Of a stretch of 64,000 nt of DNA, positions 8,946-17,535 are shown piece by piece. The stretch spans positions 351,955 through 415,954 of the forward strand of contig JAUICN010000001.1 in the NCBI GenBank assembly GCA_030427835.1. The letters are read 5' to 3'. This DNA is from Polyangia bacterium (GTDB lineage Bacteria > Myxococcota_A > Polyangia > Polyangiales > JAUICN01). A program made the position numbers and the translations under genes. The notes below the pieces were generated by a model. The model was not told the DNA's origin. It saw only the letters and a program-made list of their open reading frames with translations, and did no database searches. How positions within the stretch are numbered: the first letter of the stretch is position 1; each line of letters opens with the position of its first letter.

Positions 8946-9527
8946 TTAGGCAGCTCCTTCGGGGGTGGTGGGGCCCTCATTCTTGGGGGAGGTGGCTGTC
9001 GTCTTGCCCTTGGCCACGGCAATGGCCCCCACAATGGCAACGGTGAGCAGGATGGATACGAGCTCAAACGGCACCATGGATCCTAGGTACAGCTCGGCTC
9101 CGACGGCAGTCACTCCACCGAACTGCCCGCACTCTGCACCGGCGCCTGGCGGGCACTGGGGGATCGGCAGCAGTTGGGCATCGTGTCGCACCAGGGTGAA
9201 GGCAAGCACCGAAGTGGACAGAAGAGCACCCACGGCGCCGAGGATACGGGTTCCGACCGCCCTTGGCGCGCGCTGCTCGTTGGCGGTTGGGCCGATCAAC
9301 ATGATCACGAAAATGAACAACACCACCACGGCACCGGCGTACACAAGGACCTGGATGGTGGCTAGCAAATGGGCCTTTAGGGAAAGGTAAATGCCGCAGA
9401 GAGAAAGAATATGGATCAGTAGGGAAACCGCGGCACGAAGGGGATTGCGCATGGATATGGTGCCCACGGCAGAGCCAAGTGCAACGGCGGCGGATACCCA
9501 GAACAGCATGAGGCCTGACGTATTCAT
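8946..9527 (-). CDS. nuoJ: NADH-quinone oxidoreductase subunit J
   Basis: Membrane subunit of complex I, 193 residues, five hydrophobic segments. It includes the family segment QVLVYAGAVVVLFIFVIML, whose helix undergoes the pi-bulge transition during coupling. A Cys-containing loop (residues ~125-135, PQCPPGAGAEC) sits between helices 4 and 5. The start overlaps the nuoF stop by 4 bp (ATGA). Confidence 0.96.
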   Translation of the reverse strand: MNTSGLMLFWVSAAVALGSAVGTISMRNPLRAAVSLLIHILSLCGIYLSLKAHLLATIQVLVYAGAVVVLFIFVIMLIGPTANEQRAPRAVGTRILGAVGALLSTSVLAFTLVRHDAQLLPIPQCPPGAGAECGQFGGVTAVGAELYLGSMVPFELVSILLTVAIVGAIAVAKGKTTATSPKNEGPTTPEGAA

Positions 9528-10903
9528 GGTGCAGCTCCAATCAGGGCAAGGGCACTGTCGTCCATGCGACCTGCACCCGTTCCATTTTTTGCAGCTTCGG
9601 TGAACTCGTCTGTGAACTGGCGAATGAGCCCCAACATGGGCATGGCCGTTCCTTCTGCAAACGCGCAGATGGTGTTGCCCATCATGTTGTTGGCCACGTC
9701 GGCGAGCAGCTGTGTGTCCGTGTCTTTGCCCTTCCCTTCGGCCATGTGGTCGAGCAGATCCACCAGCCAGCCGGACCCCTCACGACAGGGGGTGCACTGG
9801 CCGCAGGACTCGTGGCCATAGAAACGCATGAGATTTCGGGCCACGTCCACCATGTTGACCGATGTGTCCATAACGATGGCGCAGCAGGTTCCAAGCATGG
9901 TGCCTAGCGCCCGATAGGTTTCCACCCCCATGGGAACGTCGATTTCGCTTTTTCCGTGCCACGCGTGAAGCGGGTGATCCTCCGCGGGGGCATCCACTAG
10001 CCGGTCCGGCCGTAGGACAGGGGTTGACGAACCCCCGGGAATGACTCCCTTGAGAGGTCGCTCGTCGTTGAGCATTCCGCCGCCGTACTCGTCGATGAGT
10101 TGGCGCATGGTGATCCCAACAGGCGCTTCGTACACCCCAGGGCGCTTTACGTGGCCGCTGATGCCGTAGAGGCGGCTGCCCCCATCCGCTGGCCCAAGGC
10201 GACTCATTGCGGCCCAGGCGTCTCCGCCCATTTCGATAATGTCGGGTACCTGGGCGATGGTTTCGATGTTGTTGACGATGGTGGGCTGATCAAACACGCC
10301 CTTGATGGCAGGAAATGGGGGCTTGAGACGAGGCTCACCGCGCCGCCCTTCCAGGGAATTCAGCAACGCTGTCTCTTCCCCGCAAATGTACGCTCCTGCA
10401 CCGGAGTGGGTGTAGATGTCGATGGGGTAGTCGGTGCCGAAGGGTGTGGCGCCGATGTATCCTTTTGCCCTGGCTTCAGCGATGGCTTTGTCCAGGACCT
10501 TGATCGCGTGGGCAAGCTCGCCTCGAACGTAAATCCAGCACTTGTGGGCACCGATGGCCTTGCAGGCAATGAGGCAACCCTCCAGCAGTCGGTGGGGGTC
10601 TTTGACCATGATGGTGCGATCCTTGAACGTGCCAGGTTCGCTTTCGTCACCGTTGACCACCAGGTACACCTGGTTGTCCGGCCCGGGGTTCAGGAACCCC
10701 CATTTGACACCCGCTGGAAAGCCCGCCCCGCCGCGACCGCGGATGGAGCCCTTTTTGACCTCGTCCTTCAACTGGTCGGGGGTCATTTCGGTGAGGGCTC
10801 TACGCGCTACGGTGTAGACACCGTGCTTCTCTGCAACCGCGAGGGTTTCGCTCCCTTCAATGCCGTAGCGTTTTGTGAGTACGGGAGAAAAGGAGTTCGA
10901 CAC
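9524..10903 (-). CDS. nuoF: NADH-quinone oxidoreductase subunit F
   Basis: NADH-binding flavoprotein of complex I, 459 residues. FMN/NADH site GRGGAGFPAGVKW near residue 56, second glycine-rich stretch YICGEETALLNSLEG, and the N3 4Fe-4S motif SCGQCTPCREG with a later cysteine in NTICAFAEG. GTG 10903 is chosen because it shares one base with the nuoE stop (TAGTG) and gives the normal N-terminus; the open frame continues upstream inside nuoE without coding meaning. It is followed directly by nuoJ, so nuoG, nuoH and nuoI are not in this cluster. Confidence 0.95.
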   Translation of the reverse strand: MSNSFSPVLTKRYGIEGSETLAVAEKHGVYTVARRALTEMTPDQLKDEVKKGSIRGRGGAGFPAGVKWGFLNPGPDNQVYLVVNGDESEPGTFKDRTIMVKDPHRLLEGCLIACKAIGAHKCWIYVRGELAHAIKVLDKAIAEARAKGYIGATPFGTDYPIDIYTHSGAGAYICGEETALLNSLEGRRGEPRLKPPFPAIKGVFDQPTIVNNIETIAQVPDIIEMGGDAWAAMSRLGPADGGSRLYGISGHVKRPGVYEAPVGITMRQLIDEYGGGMLNDERPLKGVIPGGSSTPVLRPDRLVDAPAEDHPLHAWHGKSEIDVPMGVETYRALGTMLGTCCAIVMDTSVNMVDVARNLMRFYGHESCGQCTPCREGSGWLVDLLDHMAEGKGKDTDTQLLADVANNMMGNTICAFAEGTAMPMLGLIRQFTDEFTEAAKNGTGAGRMDDSALALIGAAP

Positions 10904-11397
10904 TATTTGCCCTCCGGGGTCTTGGCTGCGATCTGGTCCAGCACGGCGTCCAGTTTCTCGATGGTGAGATCCTCGTAGTAGTCGTCGTTGACCTGAATCA
11001 TGGGCGCCTGACCGCAGGCCGCGAGGCATTCCGCCTTAAGTAAGGTGAACTTTCCGTCCGTGCTGGTGCCGCCGGCGCTGCAGCCGAACCGCTTTTCCAT
11101 GTGTTCTTGCACGGCTTTTGCGCCTCGGAGCTCGCAGGAAAGGGTTCTGCAGACCCAAACCACGTTGGGCGCCACCTTTTTCTCGTGGAACATCGTGTAA
11201 AACGTGACCACTCCTTTTACAGCAGCGGTGGAGAGTTCAAGCTTCTCTGCCACGAACGCAATCACTTCGTCGTTGGTCCACCCGGTTTGCCTCTGGCATA
11301 GCCATAGGAGAGGCAGGCACGCCGCACGCTTGGTGGGGTACCGGGCGATGATTTCGTCTGCTTCCCGCGTCTGTTCCGGGCTCAGTTGAAACGCCAT
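10903..11397 (-). CDS. nuoE: NADH-quinone oxidoreductase subunit E
   Basis: Thioredoxin-fold 2Fe-2S (N1a) subunit of the NADH dehydrogenase module. Ligand cysteines are in CRTLSC and CLAAC; YPTKRAACLPLLWLCQ and GVVTFYTMFHEKK are family signatures. ATG 11397 (MAFQLSPEQ) fits known N-termini; an in-frame GTG at 11439 would add 14 residues. First gene of the minus-strand nuo run, divergent from the mlaF-like gene across 179 bp that should hold both promoters. Confidence 0.94.
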   Translation of the reverse strand: MAFQLSPEQTREADEIIARYPTKRAACLPLLWLCQRQTGWTNDEVIAFVAEKLELSTAAVKGVVTFYTMFHEKKVAPNVVWVCRTLSCELRGAKAVQEHMEKRFGCSAGGTSTDGKFTLLKAECLAACGQAPMIQVNDDYYEDLTIEKLDAVLDQIAAKTPEGK

Positions 11398-11576
11398 GGA
11401 TGTTACCGTCGCTCCGTCTTCACTTAAGTTTTTGGCCACTCCAGCCTCAGGCCACTTTAACCTTAAGTTCTGGGGTCACTTTGGGTAGCGCCAAGCTAGG
11501 CGCGCCCTATCTTAATGTCAAGGAGCTCAGGAGGGTTGGATTCTTCAACCTACCCCTGTTTGGCTACCCCTGGCCC

Positions 11577-12344
11577 ATGTCGCTGATTTCTTTTCAACAC
11601 GTCCGTAAATCTTTTGGCCCCAAACAGGTCTACCAGGATCTTTGCCTGGATGTTCACGCCGGGGAGTCCCTCACGATTATCGGCGGATCTGGGCAGGGCA
11701 AAAGTGTGATGCTCAAGATGCTTATTGGCCTGCTGGATGTGGATGGCGGCTCGATTACCTATGACGGCAAGGAAATTACGGAGTGCGACGATTCTGAATG
11801 GTTGGCCGTGCGGCGGCAGATCGGCATGCTGTTCCAGGGTGCGGCGCTCTTTGATTCGCTGACCGTGCGGGAAAACGTGGCCTACGGGCTTCGGGAGCAC
11901 CTACACATGGACGAGGGGGCCATCACCCAGCGTGTTGGGGAATCCCTTGCGAGCGTGGGCCTGCCAGGGATCGAGCACATGTGGCCCGCGGATCTGTCTG
12001 GCGGGATGAAAAAACGGGTGGGCCTTGCCCGGGCGATTGCGGTCCGCCCTCGGGTACTGTTGTACGACGAGCCCACGACGGGGCTGGATCCAATCAGCAC
12101 CAACCGTATCAACCGGCTTATTCTTAGCCTCAAACGGGAACTTCAGGTCACAAGCGTGGTGGTGACCCACGATCTGCAAAGTGCCTACATGGTGAGCGAT
12201 CGCATGGCCATGATTCACCAAGGAAAAGTGATTTTCACGGGAACACCAAAGGAGCTGCGGACATGTACGGACCCCCGTGTGCGTGATTTTGTGGAAGGAA
12301 ACCTCACTGTGGCGGGAGAGGAGACTTCCGCTTTGGGAACTTGA
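11577..12344 (+). CDS. MlaF-like ABC transporter ATP-binding protein
   Basis: ATPase of an Mla/MCE-type phospholipid transporter, 255 residues. Walker A GGSGQGKSV, Q-loop MLFQGAALFDSLTV, signature LSGGMKKRVGLARA and Walker B VLLYDEPTTGLDPIS are intact. GAALFDSLTVRENVAY is typical of the MlaF group. ATG 11577 gives the normal N-terminus (MSLISFQHVRKSFG); the frame is open further upstream. The mlaD-like gene follows with a 4-bp overlap. A permease (MlaE) gene is not adjacent. Confidence 0.92.
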   Translation: MSLISFQHVRKSFGPKQVYQDLCLDVHAGESLTIIGGSGQGKSVMLKMLIGLLDVDGGSITYDGKEITECDDSEWLAVRRQIGMLFQGAALFDSLTVRENVAYGLREHLHMDEGAITQRVGESLASVGLPGIEHMWPADLSGGMKKRVGLARAIAVRPRVLLYDEPTTGLDPISTNRINRLILSLKRELQVTSVVVTHDLQSAYMVSDRMAMIHQGKVIFTGTPKELRTCTDPRVRDFVEGNLTVAGEETSALGT

Positions 12345-13474
12345 CCCGCGTTGGGGATGGGTCATGGATGGGCCAAGTGTCTAAGTCAGTCCAAGGCCAG
12401 GCCTCTGGAAAGGGCCGCAACACCGAGTTGTGGGTGGGGATCTTTGTGCTTGCTTCCCTCGTGGCTGGCGGAGCCGTGCTCTTCATTATTGGCAATCAAG
12501 CCAACCTGTTTACGCCAAAAACAGAGTTTGAAGCTGCGTTCAAGGATGCTGACGGCCTGAGAGCGGGGAGCCCCATACGTATCGCGGGCGTGGACGTGGG
12601 AACGGTGACTGAAGTGCACCTGGAGGACGACGGGAGCACCCGCATCATATTTTCTATCGTACGTGGGGCCGACCGATTGGTCCGCGAGGGGTCCACCGCC
12701 ATCATCGGCAGCAAGGGCATGTTGGGAGACAAGCAGATCGATTTGAGCGTCGGAGAGGGCCCTGCGTTGGAGGCGGGTAGCCGGGTGCGCACGGAGCAGC
12801 CTCCCGGGCTGACAGACTACGTAAAAACCGCGGGTGACTTGATCGATTCCGCGCAGCGCACGCTAGCCAGCGTTGAAAAAGCCACTGCGGCTTTTGGGGA
12901 CGATAGCTTTTCTACGGATGTGAAAGCCATGGCCGCCAATATGGCGAAGCTGACGAACATGGCAACGAACGAGGGCAGTGCGCTAGGCCGCCTGATGACC
13001 GACCAGGCCATGGGCGCCGATCTCAAGCGTGGAACGGCGGGCATGGCCCAGGCGTCCGTGGAGCTTTCCAAAACCCTGCGCGAGGTGCAAAGCATGACCG
13101 CCCAGGCACGAAAAGGGCCCGGGTTACTTCACGCCCTACTGTACGGAGAAGGTGGCGAAGAGGTGGTGCAACACCTGGGTGCGGCCACCGGTGAACTGGC
13201 GGCGACCCTGCGGCAAGTGCGCGAGGGCAACGGCGGGCTTCACCAGCTCATCTACTCGGAGGAAGCGGGTCAACTGGTGACCGATCTAGCGGCGCTTAGC
13301 GCTTCTCTTCGAACGGTGGGTGAGGGTTTGGAGAATGGGGAGGGTTCCCTGGGAGCCATGCTCGCCGATCCATCCCTCTACGAAGACATGAAGGCGCTGG
13401 TGGGCAATCTGGAGCGCAACCGTGTGCTGAAAGCCCTCGTGCGTTACTCGATTCGCAACGGCGATTCCGAATAG
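12341..13474 (+). CDS. MCE/MlaD-family substrate-binding protein
   Basis: Inner-membrane-anchored periplasmic protein that handles lipids for an MCE transporter. One N-terminal membrane segment (ELWVGIFVLASLVAGGAVLFIIG), then the MCE domain (residues ~50-135: GLRAGSPIRIAGVDVGTVTEV; GSKGMLGDKQIDL), then a ~230-residue helical region with repeated GxGLLHALLYGEGG / GNGGLHQLIYSEEA-type segments common in MlaD-like tails. It may start at TTG 12341 (TTGA overlap with the ATPase stop) or ATG 12368. Probably works with the preceding ATPase. Confidence 0.9.
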   Translation: MTRVGDGSWMGQVSKSVQGQASGKGRNTELWVGIFVLASLVAGGAVLFIIGNQANLFTPKTEFEAAFKDADGLRAGSPIRIAGVDVGTVTEVHLEDDGSTRIIFSIVRGADRLVREGSTAIIGSKGMLGDKQIDLSVGEGPALEAGSRVRTEQPPGLTDYVKTAGDLIDSAQRTLASVEKATAAFGDDSFSTDVKAMAANMAKLTNMATNEGSALGRLMTDQAMGADLKRGTAGMAQASVELSKTLREVQSMTAQARKGPGLLHALLYGEGGEEVVQHLGAATGELAATLRQVREGNGGLHQLIYSEEAGQLVTDLAALSASLRTVGEGLENGEGSLGAMLADPSLYEDMKALVGNLERNRVLKALVRYSIRNGDSE

Positions 13475-13507
13475 CAAAGCTGACCCCGGCTCTCTTTGAA
13501 CACTTGC

Positions 13508-15013
13508 CTATTGCAAATCAGGGGAGACTTGCATGGCCTGGGCCACACGGGCGGCCATATGGAGGTAGGGATCGTATTCAAGGGATGGCCACTGTGGATG
13601 GTTTTCCGAAACCCGGCTGACAATGCTTCGGAGTTGGGCAGACCGTACGCTTCCCCTCTCGATTGCCTGCCGCCGGATGCGATGCCCCGAGGCGTGTGGA
13701 CTCCAGGGAATATGACCAGGAAGGCTTTGTTCACAGGCCACCGCAGGGGGAAAGCGACGATGGTTTGGATCGGTACGGGTCGTGGCATCGGTACAGGCCT
13801 CCCCCACCGAACCCTGGCCTGCCTGGCGGGCAACGTTTGGAGAAATATCAGGAGCGATTCCCATGGCCTGAACCGAAAGCCCCCAGGGGGTGAGATAACG
13901 AGCAGAGGTTAGCTTCACGGCGGAGCCGTCGGGCAATAGAAAAACATTTTGCACTGTACCTTTGCCAAAGGTGCGATCACCGACAATCCAGGCACGGTTG
14001 TTTTCTCGAAGTGCCGCCGCCAACACCTCCGCCGAACTGGCTGTGTAGTGGTTTGTGAGGACAACCAATGGCCATCTGGGGAATGTCCCTGCGCGATGGG
14101 CTCGGTATCTGTCTTGCACACGTCCGCGGGCATCCTCCACTGTGAGGATCAACCCGGATCTCAGGAAACAGTCGGCCACTTCAATCGCCTGCTGCAACAG
14201 GCCCCCGGGGCTGGAACGGAGGTCGAGTATCACGGCTTGAATGGCCGTGCCTGGTGGATTCTCGGGGTGGCTCCCTTGTTGACGGGTCTCCCTCTGGCCG
14301 ATCTCCCGCCCGCGAATCTCCTGGAGCCGTTGCCGTAGCTGATCCGCAGTGTTGTCCTGGAAGGGGCCGATTCGAATCAGGGGCAGTTGGGGGTGGGGCC
14401 ACTGGAGGGCTACCGCTTGGATCGGAATTTCCTGGCGCACCAGCTTCACGGGGATGACCTGCGCCTGGCCTGGGCGGCGGATCCGAAGCCGCACGGCCGA
14501 TCCGATGGGGCCACGAAGGAGTTCTAGGGACTCCGTAAATCGTAGGTCCCTGGCCCACACTTCTTCCACTTGGACAATCCGGTCGCCAGTCTTGATCCCG
14601 GCGTGTGCTGCCGGCGATCCGTCAAAGACCCGGGCGACCTCAAGCCATCCATCGACGCTTAGGACCTCGATGCCCATCCCGCCAAACTTTCCTCGGGTTT
14701 CCTCCTGGAGCCGAGCCCATTGCAGGGGACTCAGATACTCCGAGTGGGGATCCAGGGCTGTGATCATTCCCCGCAGGGCGCCCGCCTGGAGCCGGGCCTG
14801 GAGTTCACCATGGGCTGCTGAGTTGTTCGGGGCTGCAGCGCCAAGCCAACGTTGCTCGATGATCGCCTCCACGTGCGAAACCATATCCGATAGCTCGGAA
14901 ACGCCCTGGGGCGCGCCCTCCCCTGGGGCCTGGGCCAGAACCGAACCCTGGGCGAAAATCGTGCCCAGGGCCGTGAAAGACAGTAGGCACGTCAACAAAC
15001 ACACCCACTTCAT
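13508..15013 (-). CDS. S41-family C-terminal processing peptidase (CtpA-like)
   Basis: Exported serine protease. A signal sequence (MKWVCLLTCLLSFTALG) ends near an Ala-rich cleavage region. A PDZ domain follows (GKFGGMGIEV...SPAAHAGIKTGDRIVQVE), then the S41 catalytic core with TASSAEVLAAAL (nucleophile Ser) and FGKGTVQ (general-base Lys). ATG 15013 is set by GGGGAG seven bases upstream; an earlier in-frame ATG overlaps that ribosome-binding site. The ~100 residues after the core resemble no domain I know. It converges with the MCE gene. Confidence 0.9.
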   Translation of the reverse strand: MKWVCLLTCLLSFTALGTIFAQGSVLAQAPGEGAPQGVSELSDMVSHVEAIIEQRWLGAAAPNNSAAHGELQARLQAGALRGMITALDPHSEYLSPLQWARLQEETRGKFGGMGIEVLSVDGWLEVARVFDGSPAAHAGIKTGDRIVQVEEVWARDLRFTESLELLRGPIGSAVRLRIRRPGQAQVIPVKLVRQEIPIQAVALQWPHPQLPLIRIGPFQDNTADQLRQRLQEIRGREIGQRETRQQGSHPENPPGTAIQAVILDLRSSPGGLLQQAIEVADCFLRSGLILTVEDARGRVQDRYRAHRAGTFPRWPLVVLTNHYTASSAEVLAAALRENNRAWIVGDRTFGKGTVQNVFLLPDGSAVKLTSARYLTPWGLSVQAMGIAPDISPNVARQAGQGSVGEACTDATTRTDPNHRRFPPAVACEQSLPGHIPWSPHASGHRIRRQAIERGSVRSAQLRSIVSRVSENHPQWPSLEYDPYLHMAARVAQAMQVSPDLQ

Positions 15014-15040
15014 GCAGTGACTCCCCATGGCCCGCAAAGG

Positions 15041-15071
15041 TTGACACATTCCCCCGGTTTCGGTGTATCTT
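15041..15071 (+). promoter_or_regulatory. Candidate sigma70-type promoter for the small KRKQSLYFPE gene
   Basis: TTGACA at 15041-15046, then TGTATC (15064-15069, spacer 17) or TATCTT (15066-15071, spacer 19). It sits about 100 bp before the small gene at 15170, between it and the divergent protease gene. Judged by eye only. Confidence 0.45.
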
Positions 15072-15169
15072 GGGTGCGTTCTTTGCCTGCAGGGTGCGTA
15101 TTCGCGTACTTAGGCAGGTAAACCTGGCCGTGGTTGACGCGGCCTTGGAAAGTGGAGGCACTTAAGACC

Positions 15170-15370
15170 ATGGCAAGCACCGACAAGCGCAAGCAGAGCC
15201 TATATTTCCCTGAGTCCATGTTGCAAGACGTTCAACATGAGGCGGCCCGGTTGGATCGTTCCCTTTCGTGGATCGTGCAGCGATGCGTGAAGATCGCCCT
15301 GCCTGAGATTCGCAAGTTGCCATCTGTGAACGACATTCCAGAGGACAGCAACGAGCTGAACCCAGAATAG
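15170..15370 (+). CDS. Small conserved myxobacterial-type protein (TIGR04563-like)
   Basis: A 66-residue protein beginning MASTDKRKQSLYFPESMLQ and continuing RLDRSLSWIVQRCVKIA. The KRKQSLYFPE...RSLSWIVQ pattern recalls the TIGR04563 family, with a ribbon-helix-helix-like layout (short strand then two helices). This suggests a small DNA-binding or antitoxin-like fold; no function is established. GGAGG lies 11 bases upstream of the ATG. The alpha/beta hydrolase gene starts 11 bp after its stop and may be co-transcribed. Confidence 0.8.
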   Translation: MASTDKRKQSLYFPESMLQDVQHEAARLDRSLSWIVQRCVKIALPEIRKLPSVNDIPEDSNELNPE

Positions 15371-15381
15371 GTCGTGAGTGA

Positions 15382-16317
15382 TTGACTGCCCGTTATTCCG
15401 CCGGATTTTTTGAGGGTGTGGGAGGCGCTCGTCTGTTTTACGAGCGCTGGATACCTGAGGGGGGTTCGGGACCGGGTGAGGAGTCTTCTGACTTTTCCCG
15501 CGTGATCCATCCGAAAACGGTGGTGTTGTGCGACGGGATCGGCTGCGATGGTTTTGTTTGGCGCCATCTGACCGCTCCGATCGCGGAGCACTTTCCCGTG
15601 GTGCATTGGCACTACCCTGGGCACGGACGCAGTGGCCCCATCGATGCCGATCGGATTTCCATTGAGCTGCTATCTGGAAATCTGCACCGCTTGATGGACC
15701 ATTTGGAGTTGGAACGACCGGTGCTTTTGGGCCACTCCATGGGAACCCAAGTGGTACTTGAGTCGCTTCGTGCACAGCCGGACAGGGTGGGTGGTCTCGT
15801 GCTGGCAAACGGAAGTTTTGGACGGATCACCGATACGTTTCACGATACGGAAGTACTCAAGAATGCGCTTCCCGAGTTGCTGCGGGCGGCTGAAAAACAC
15901 CCCTACATGGCCCGGGCGCTCTGGGGGCGGATCCCTCCCAAGCTTGCGTTTCGTGCTGCCTCTCGATTGGGGGAGATTGACCGTAGGCATATGCGTGAGG
16001 AGGACTTCACGCTCTACTGGGAGCACATCAACCTGATCTCCCCAGAGGTCTTTCTCAATCTATTGCGTCGGGCAGGGGAGCACACCGCCGAGGATTTGCT
16101 GTCTTCGATCGCCGTACCGTGCCTGGTTGTGGCCGGGGAGTTGGACATGTTTATTCCGGCGAAGGTGGTTCGGAACATGGCGCTGCAAATCCCCCACGCA
16201 CGGTATTTGGAACTGGTGGGAGCCAGCCATGCGGGCCTGGCGGAACAGCCAGACAACGTATTGGAAGAGCTGATCCCGTTTCTGGAACGGGTGTCCTCAA
16301 GGCCCCAGCCAACCTAG
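15382..16317 (+). CDS. Alpha/beta-hydrolase
   Basis: A 311-residue alpha/beta-hydrolase fold protein. Nucleophile elbow GHSMGTQ (Ser near residue 119), oxyanion region GIGCDGFVW, acidic residue in GELDMFIP and catalytic His in GASHAGLAEQ. The cap region between residues ~150 and 240 is helical. Substrate unknown; relatives include esterases and haloperoxidase-like enzymes. The start is TTG 15382 with weak ribosome-binding signal, so it could lie a little downstream. Its stop codon forms part of the 16-bp repeat array. Confidence 0.85.
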   Translation: MTARYSAGFFEGVGGARLFYERWIPEGGSGPGEESSDFSRVIHPKTVVLCDGIGCDGFVWRHLTAPIAEHFPVVHWHYPGHGRSGPIDADRISIELLSGNLHRLMDHLELERPVLLGHSMGTQVVLESLRAQPDRVGGLVLANGSFGRITDTFHDTEVLKNALPELLRAAEKHPYMARALWGRIPPKLAFRAASRLGEIDRRHMREEDFTLYWEHINLISPEVFLNLLRRAGEHTAEDLLSSIAVPCLVVAGELDMFIPAKVVRNMALQIPHARYLELVGASHAGLAEQPDNVLEELIPFLERVSSRPQPT

Positions 16318-16375
16318 AACGGGGCCTACCTAAAACGGGGCCAACCTAGAACGAAACCGGTCTAGAACTGCACAC
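16312..16375. repeat. 16-bp tandem repeat carrying the stop codons of both converging genes
   Basis: Four units start at 16312, 16328, 16344 and 16360, exactly 16 bp apart; the consensus is close to ACCTAGAACGGGGCCA. Copy 1 contains the hydrolase TAG (16315-16317). Copy 4 contains the minus-strand TAG of the FHA gene (16362-16364). The unit core CTAG is palindromic, so it gives a stop on either strand. The second copy has CTAA in place of CTAG. Confidence 0.95.
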
Positions 16376-17408
16376 GAAAGAGCTGTTGACCCATGAGCAG
16401 CAAATCTCCGGGGCGAAGTTTGTGGCTTCCACGGATTTTCAGGAACGTGCCGTTGGAACTTCCCTCGTCCATGAGGAATACCGAATCGTTTTCAACGTAC
16501 ACACGGCAATGGAGCCCAGAGACATAGCCATCGTCTGGAAATACCACTTCGCCCCGTTCACGCCCAAAGTGGAGCCCATCCTTGGGGACGCAGTAGGCGT
16601 TGCCCACCGTATCGGGAGAGATCACGAGGGCGACACGCCCCACGTAGTCCTTGCTGGGGCTTCCCAATACTTTTGTACCCTGGACAACGCCACCCAGGTT
16701 TTGAAACGCTTCATACCGCAAAACCTCTTGGCCGATTCGAAATACGGTCTTGTCATCGATCTCGTAGGGGACTTTTGCATCGATGCGCACGTAGACCCCA
16801 TTGAGACTGTTCTGGTCGGTTACCGTGAGCTCACCTTCTGAAAGGGAAAACTTGGCATGCTTGGGCGACAGGAATAGGTCGTCTGAAAGGGACTCTCCAG
16901 AGGAGGTGCTTGCAGAGTCCCGCCCGAGTACGGTGTCACCGTCTTCAAGCCCGATGGTTTGCCCTTCGGTGCCATCTGGACGAATCAATACGAGGGAAGC
17001 CCGTGCTCCGGCTGAGGGCGAGGCCTTGTTTTCTTCCTCGTTCAGGGACAGCCCGCAGTTGCCACAAAAGCGAAAATGCCCTGGGTTTTCGGTTCCGCAG
17101 CTGGGACAGGGCACCCGATCTGCGGAGGCTCCAGTGGCCGTTTGGCTTGGGTCCCCGGCCGTGGCTTCAACCTTGCCCTGGCTGCTACCCATCTGAGTCG
17201 ACGCTAGGCCTTCGGCGTCCCCTTTGCCGTTGCCGCTTGAAGGGCGATCCGTACCTGAACTTCCACCGTTGGCCTCCCCTTCCGCCGCCGGTGCATCTGT
17301 TGTGCTCTTTACAGGACTTTCGTCCGCCTTGGGTAAGGGTGCTCCGCATACCAGGCAAAACTTGTAATGGTCCTGGTTTTCATTGCTACACCTTGTGCAA
17401 ACGATCAC
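16362..17408 (-). CDS. Zinc-ribbon protein with two FHA domains
   Basis: A 348-residue cytoplasmic protein. N-terminal zinc ribbon (CTRCSNENQDHYKFCLVCG), a Ser/Gly-rich linker, a second ribbon (CPSCGTENPGHFRFCGNCG), then two FHA phosphothreonine-binding domains. The first has TVLGRD and NSLNGVYV with a degenerate SPKHAKF; the second has HFGRERG, SGLHCRV and GSSNGTFL. GTG 17408 is chosen because GGAGG lies eight bases upstream. FHA domains read phosphothreonine made by kinases such as the one at 54525. It has a paralogue immediately upstream (17536-18519). Confidence 0.9.
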   Translation of the reverse strand: MIVCTRCSNENQDHYKFCLVCGAPLPKADESPVKSTTDAPAAEGEANGGSSGTDRPSSGNGKGDAEGLASTQMGSSQGKVEATAGDPSQTATGASADRVPCPSCGTENPGHFRFCGNCGLSLNEEENKASPSAGARASLVLIRPDGTEGQTIGLEDGDTVLGRDSASTSSGESLSDDLFLSPKHAKFSLSEGELTVTDQNSLNGVYVRIDAKVPYEIDDKTVFRIGQEVLRYEAFQNLGGVVQGTKVLGSPSKDYVGRVALVISPDTVGNAYCVPKDGLHFGRERGEVVFPDDGYVSGLHCRVYVENDSVFLMDEGSSNGTFLKIRGSHKLRPGDLLLMGQQLFRVQF

Positions 17409-17535
17409 GGTGACGTCCTCCTGCAATCCATACAAAATCTAAGCATTCGCGCGGCGTTCTTCTCGGGTGTAGATGAAACCCGTCAGGGAGCAAGCCGTGG
17501 CCCTGGCCCCTTGGCGGGTATTGGGTTTTGTCTAT

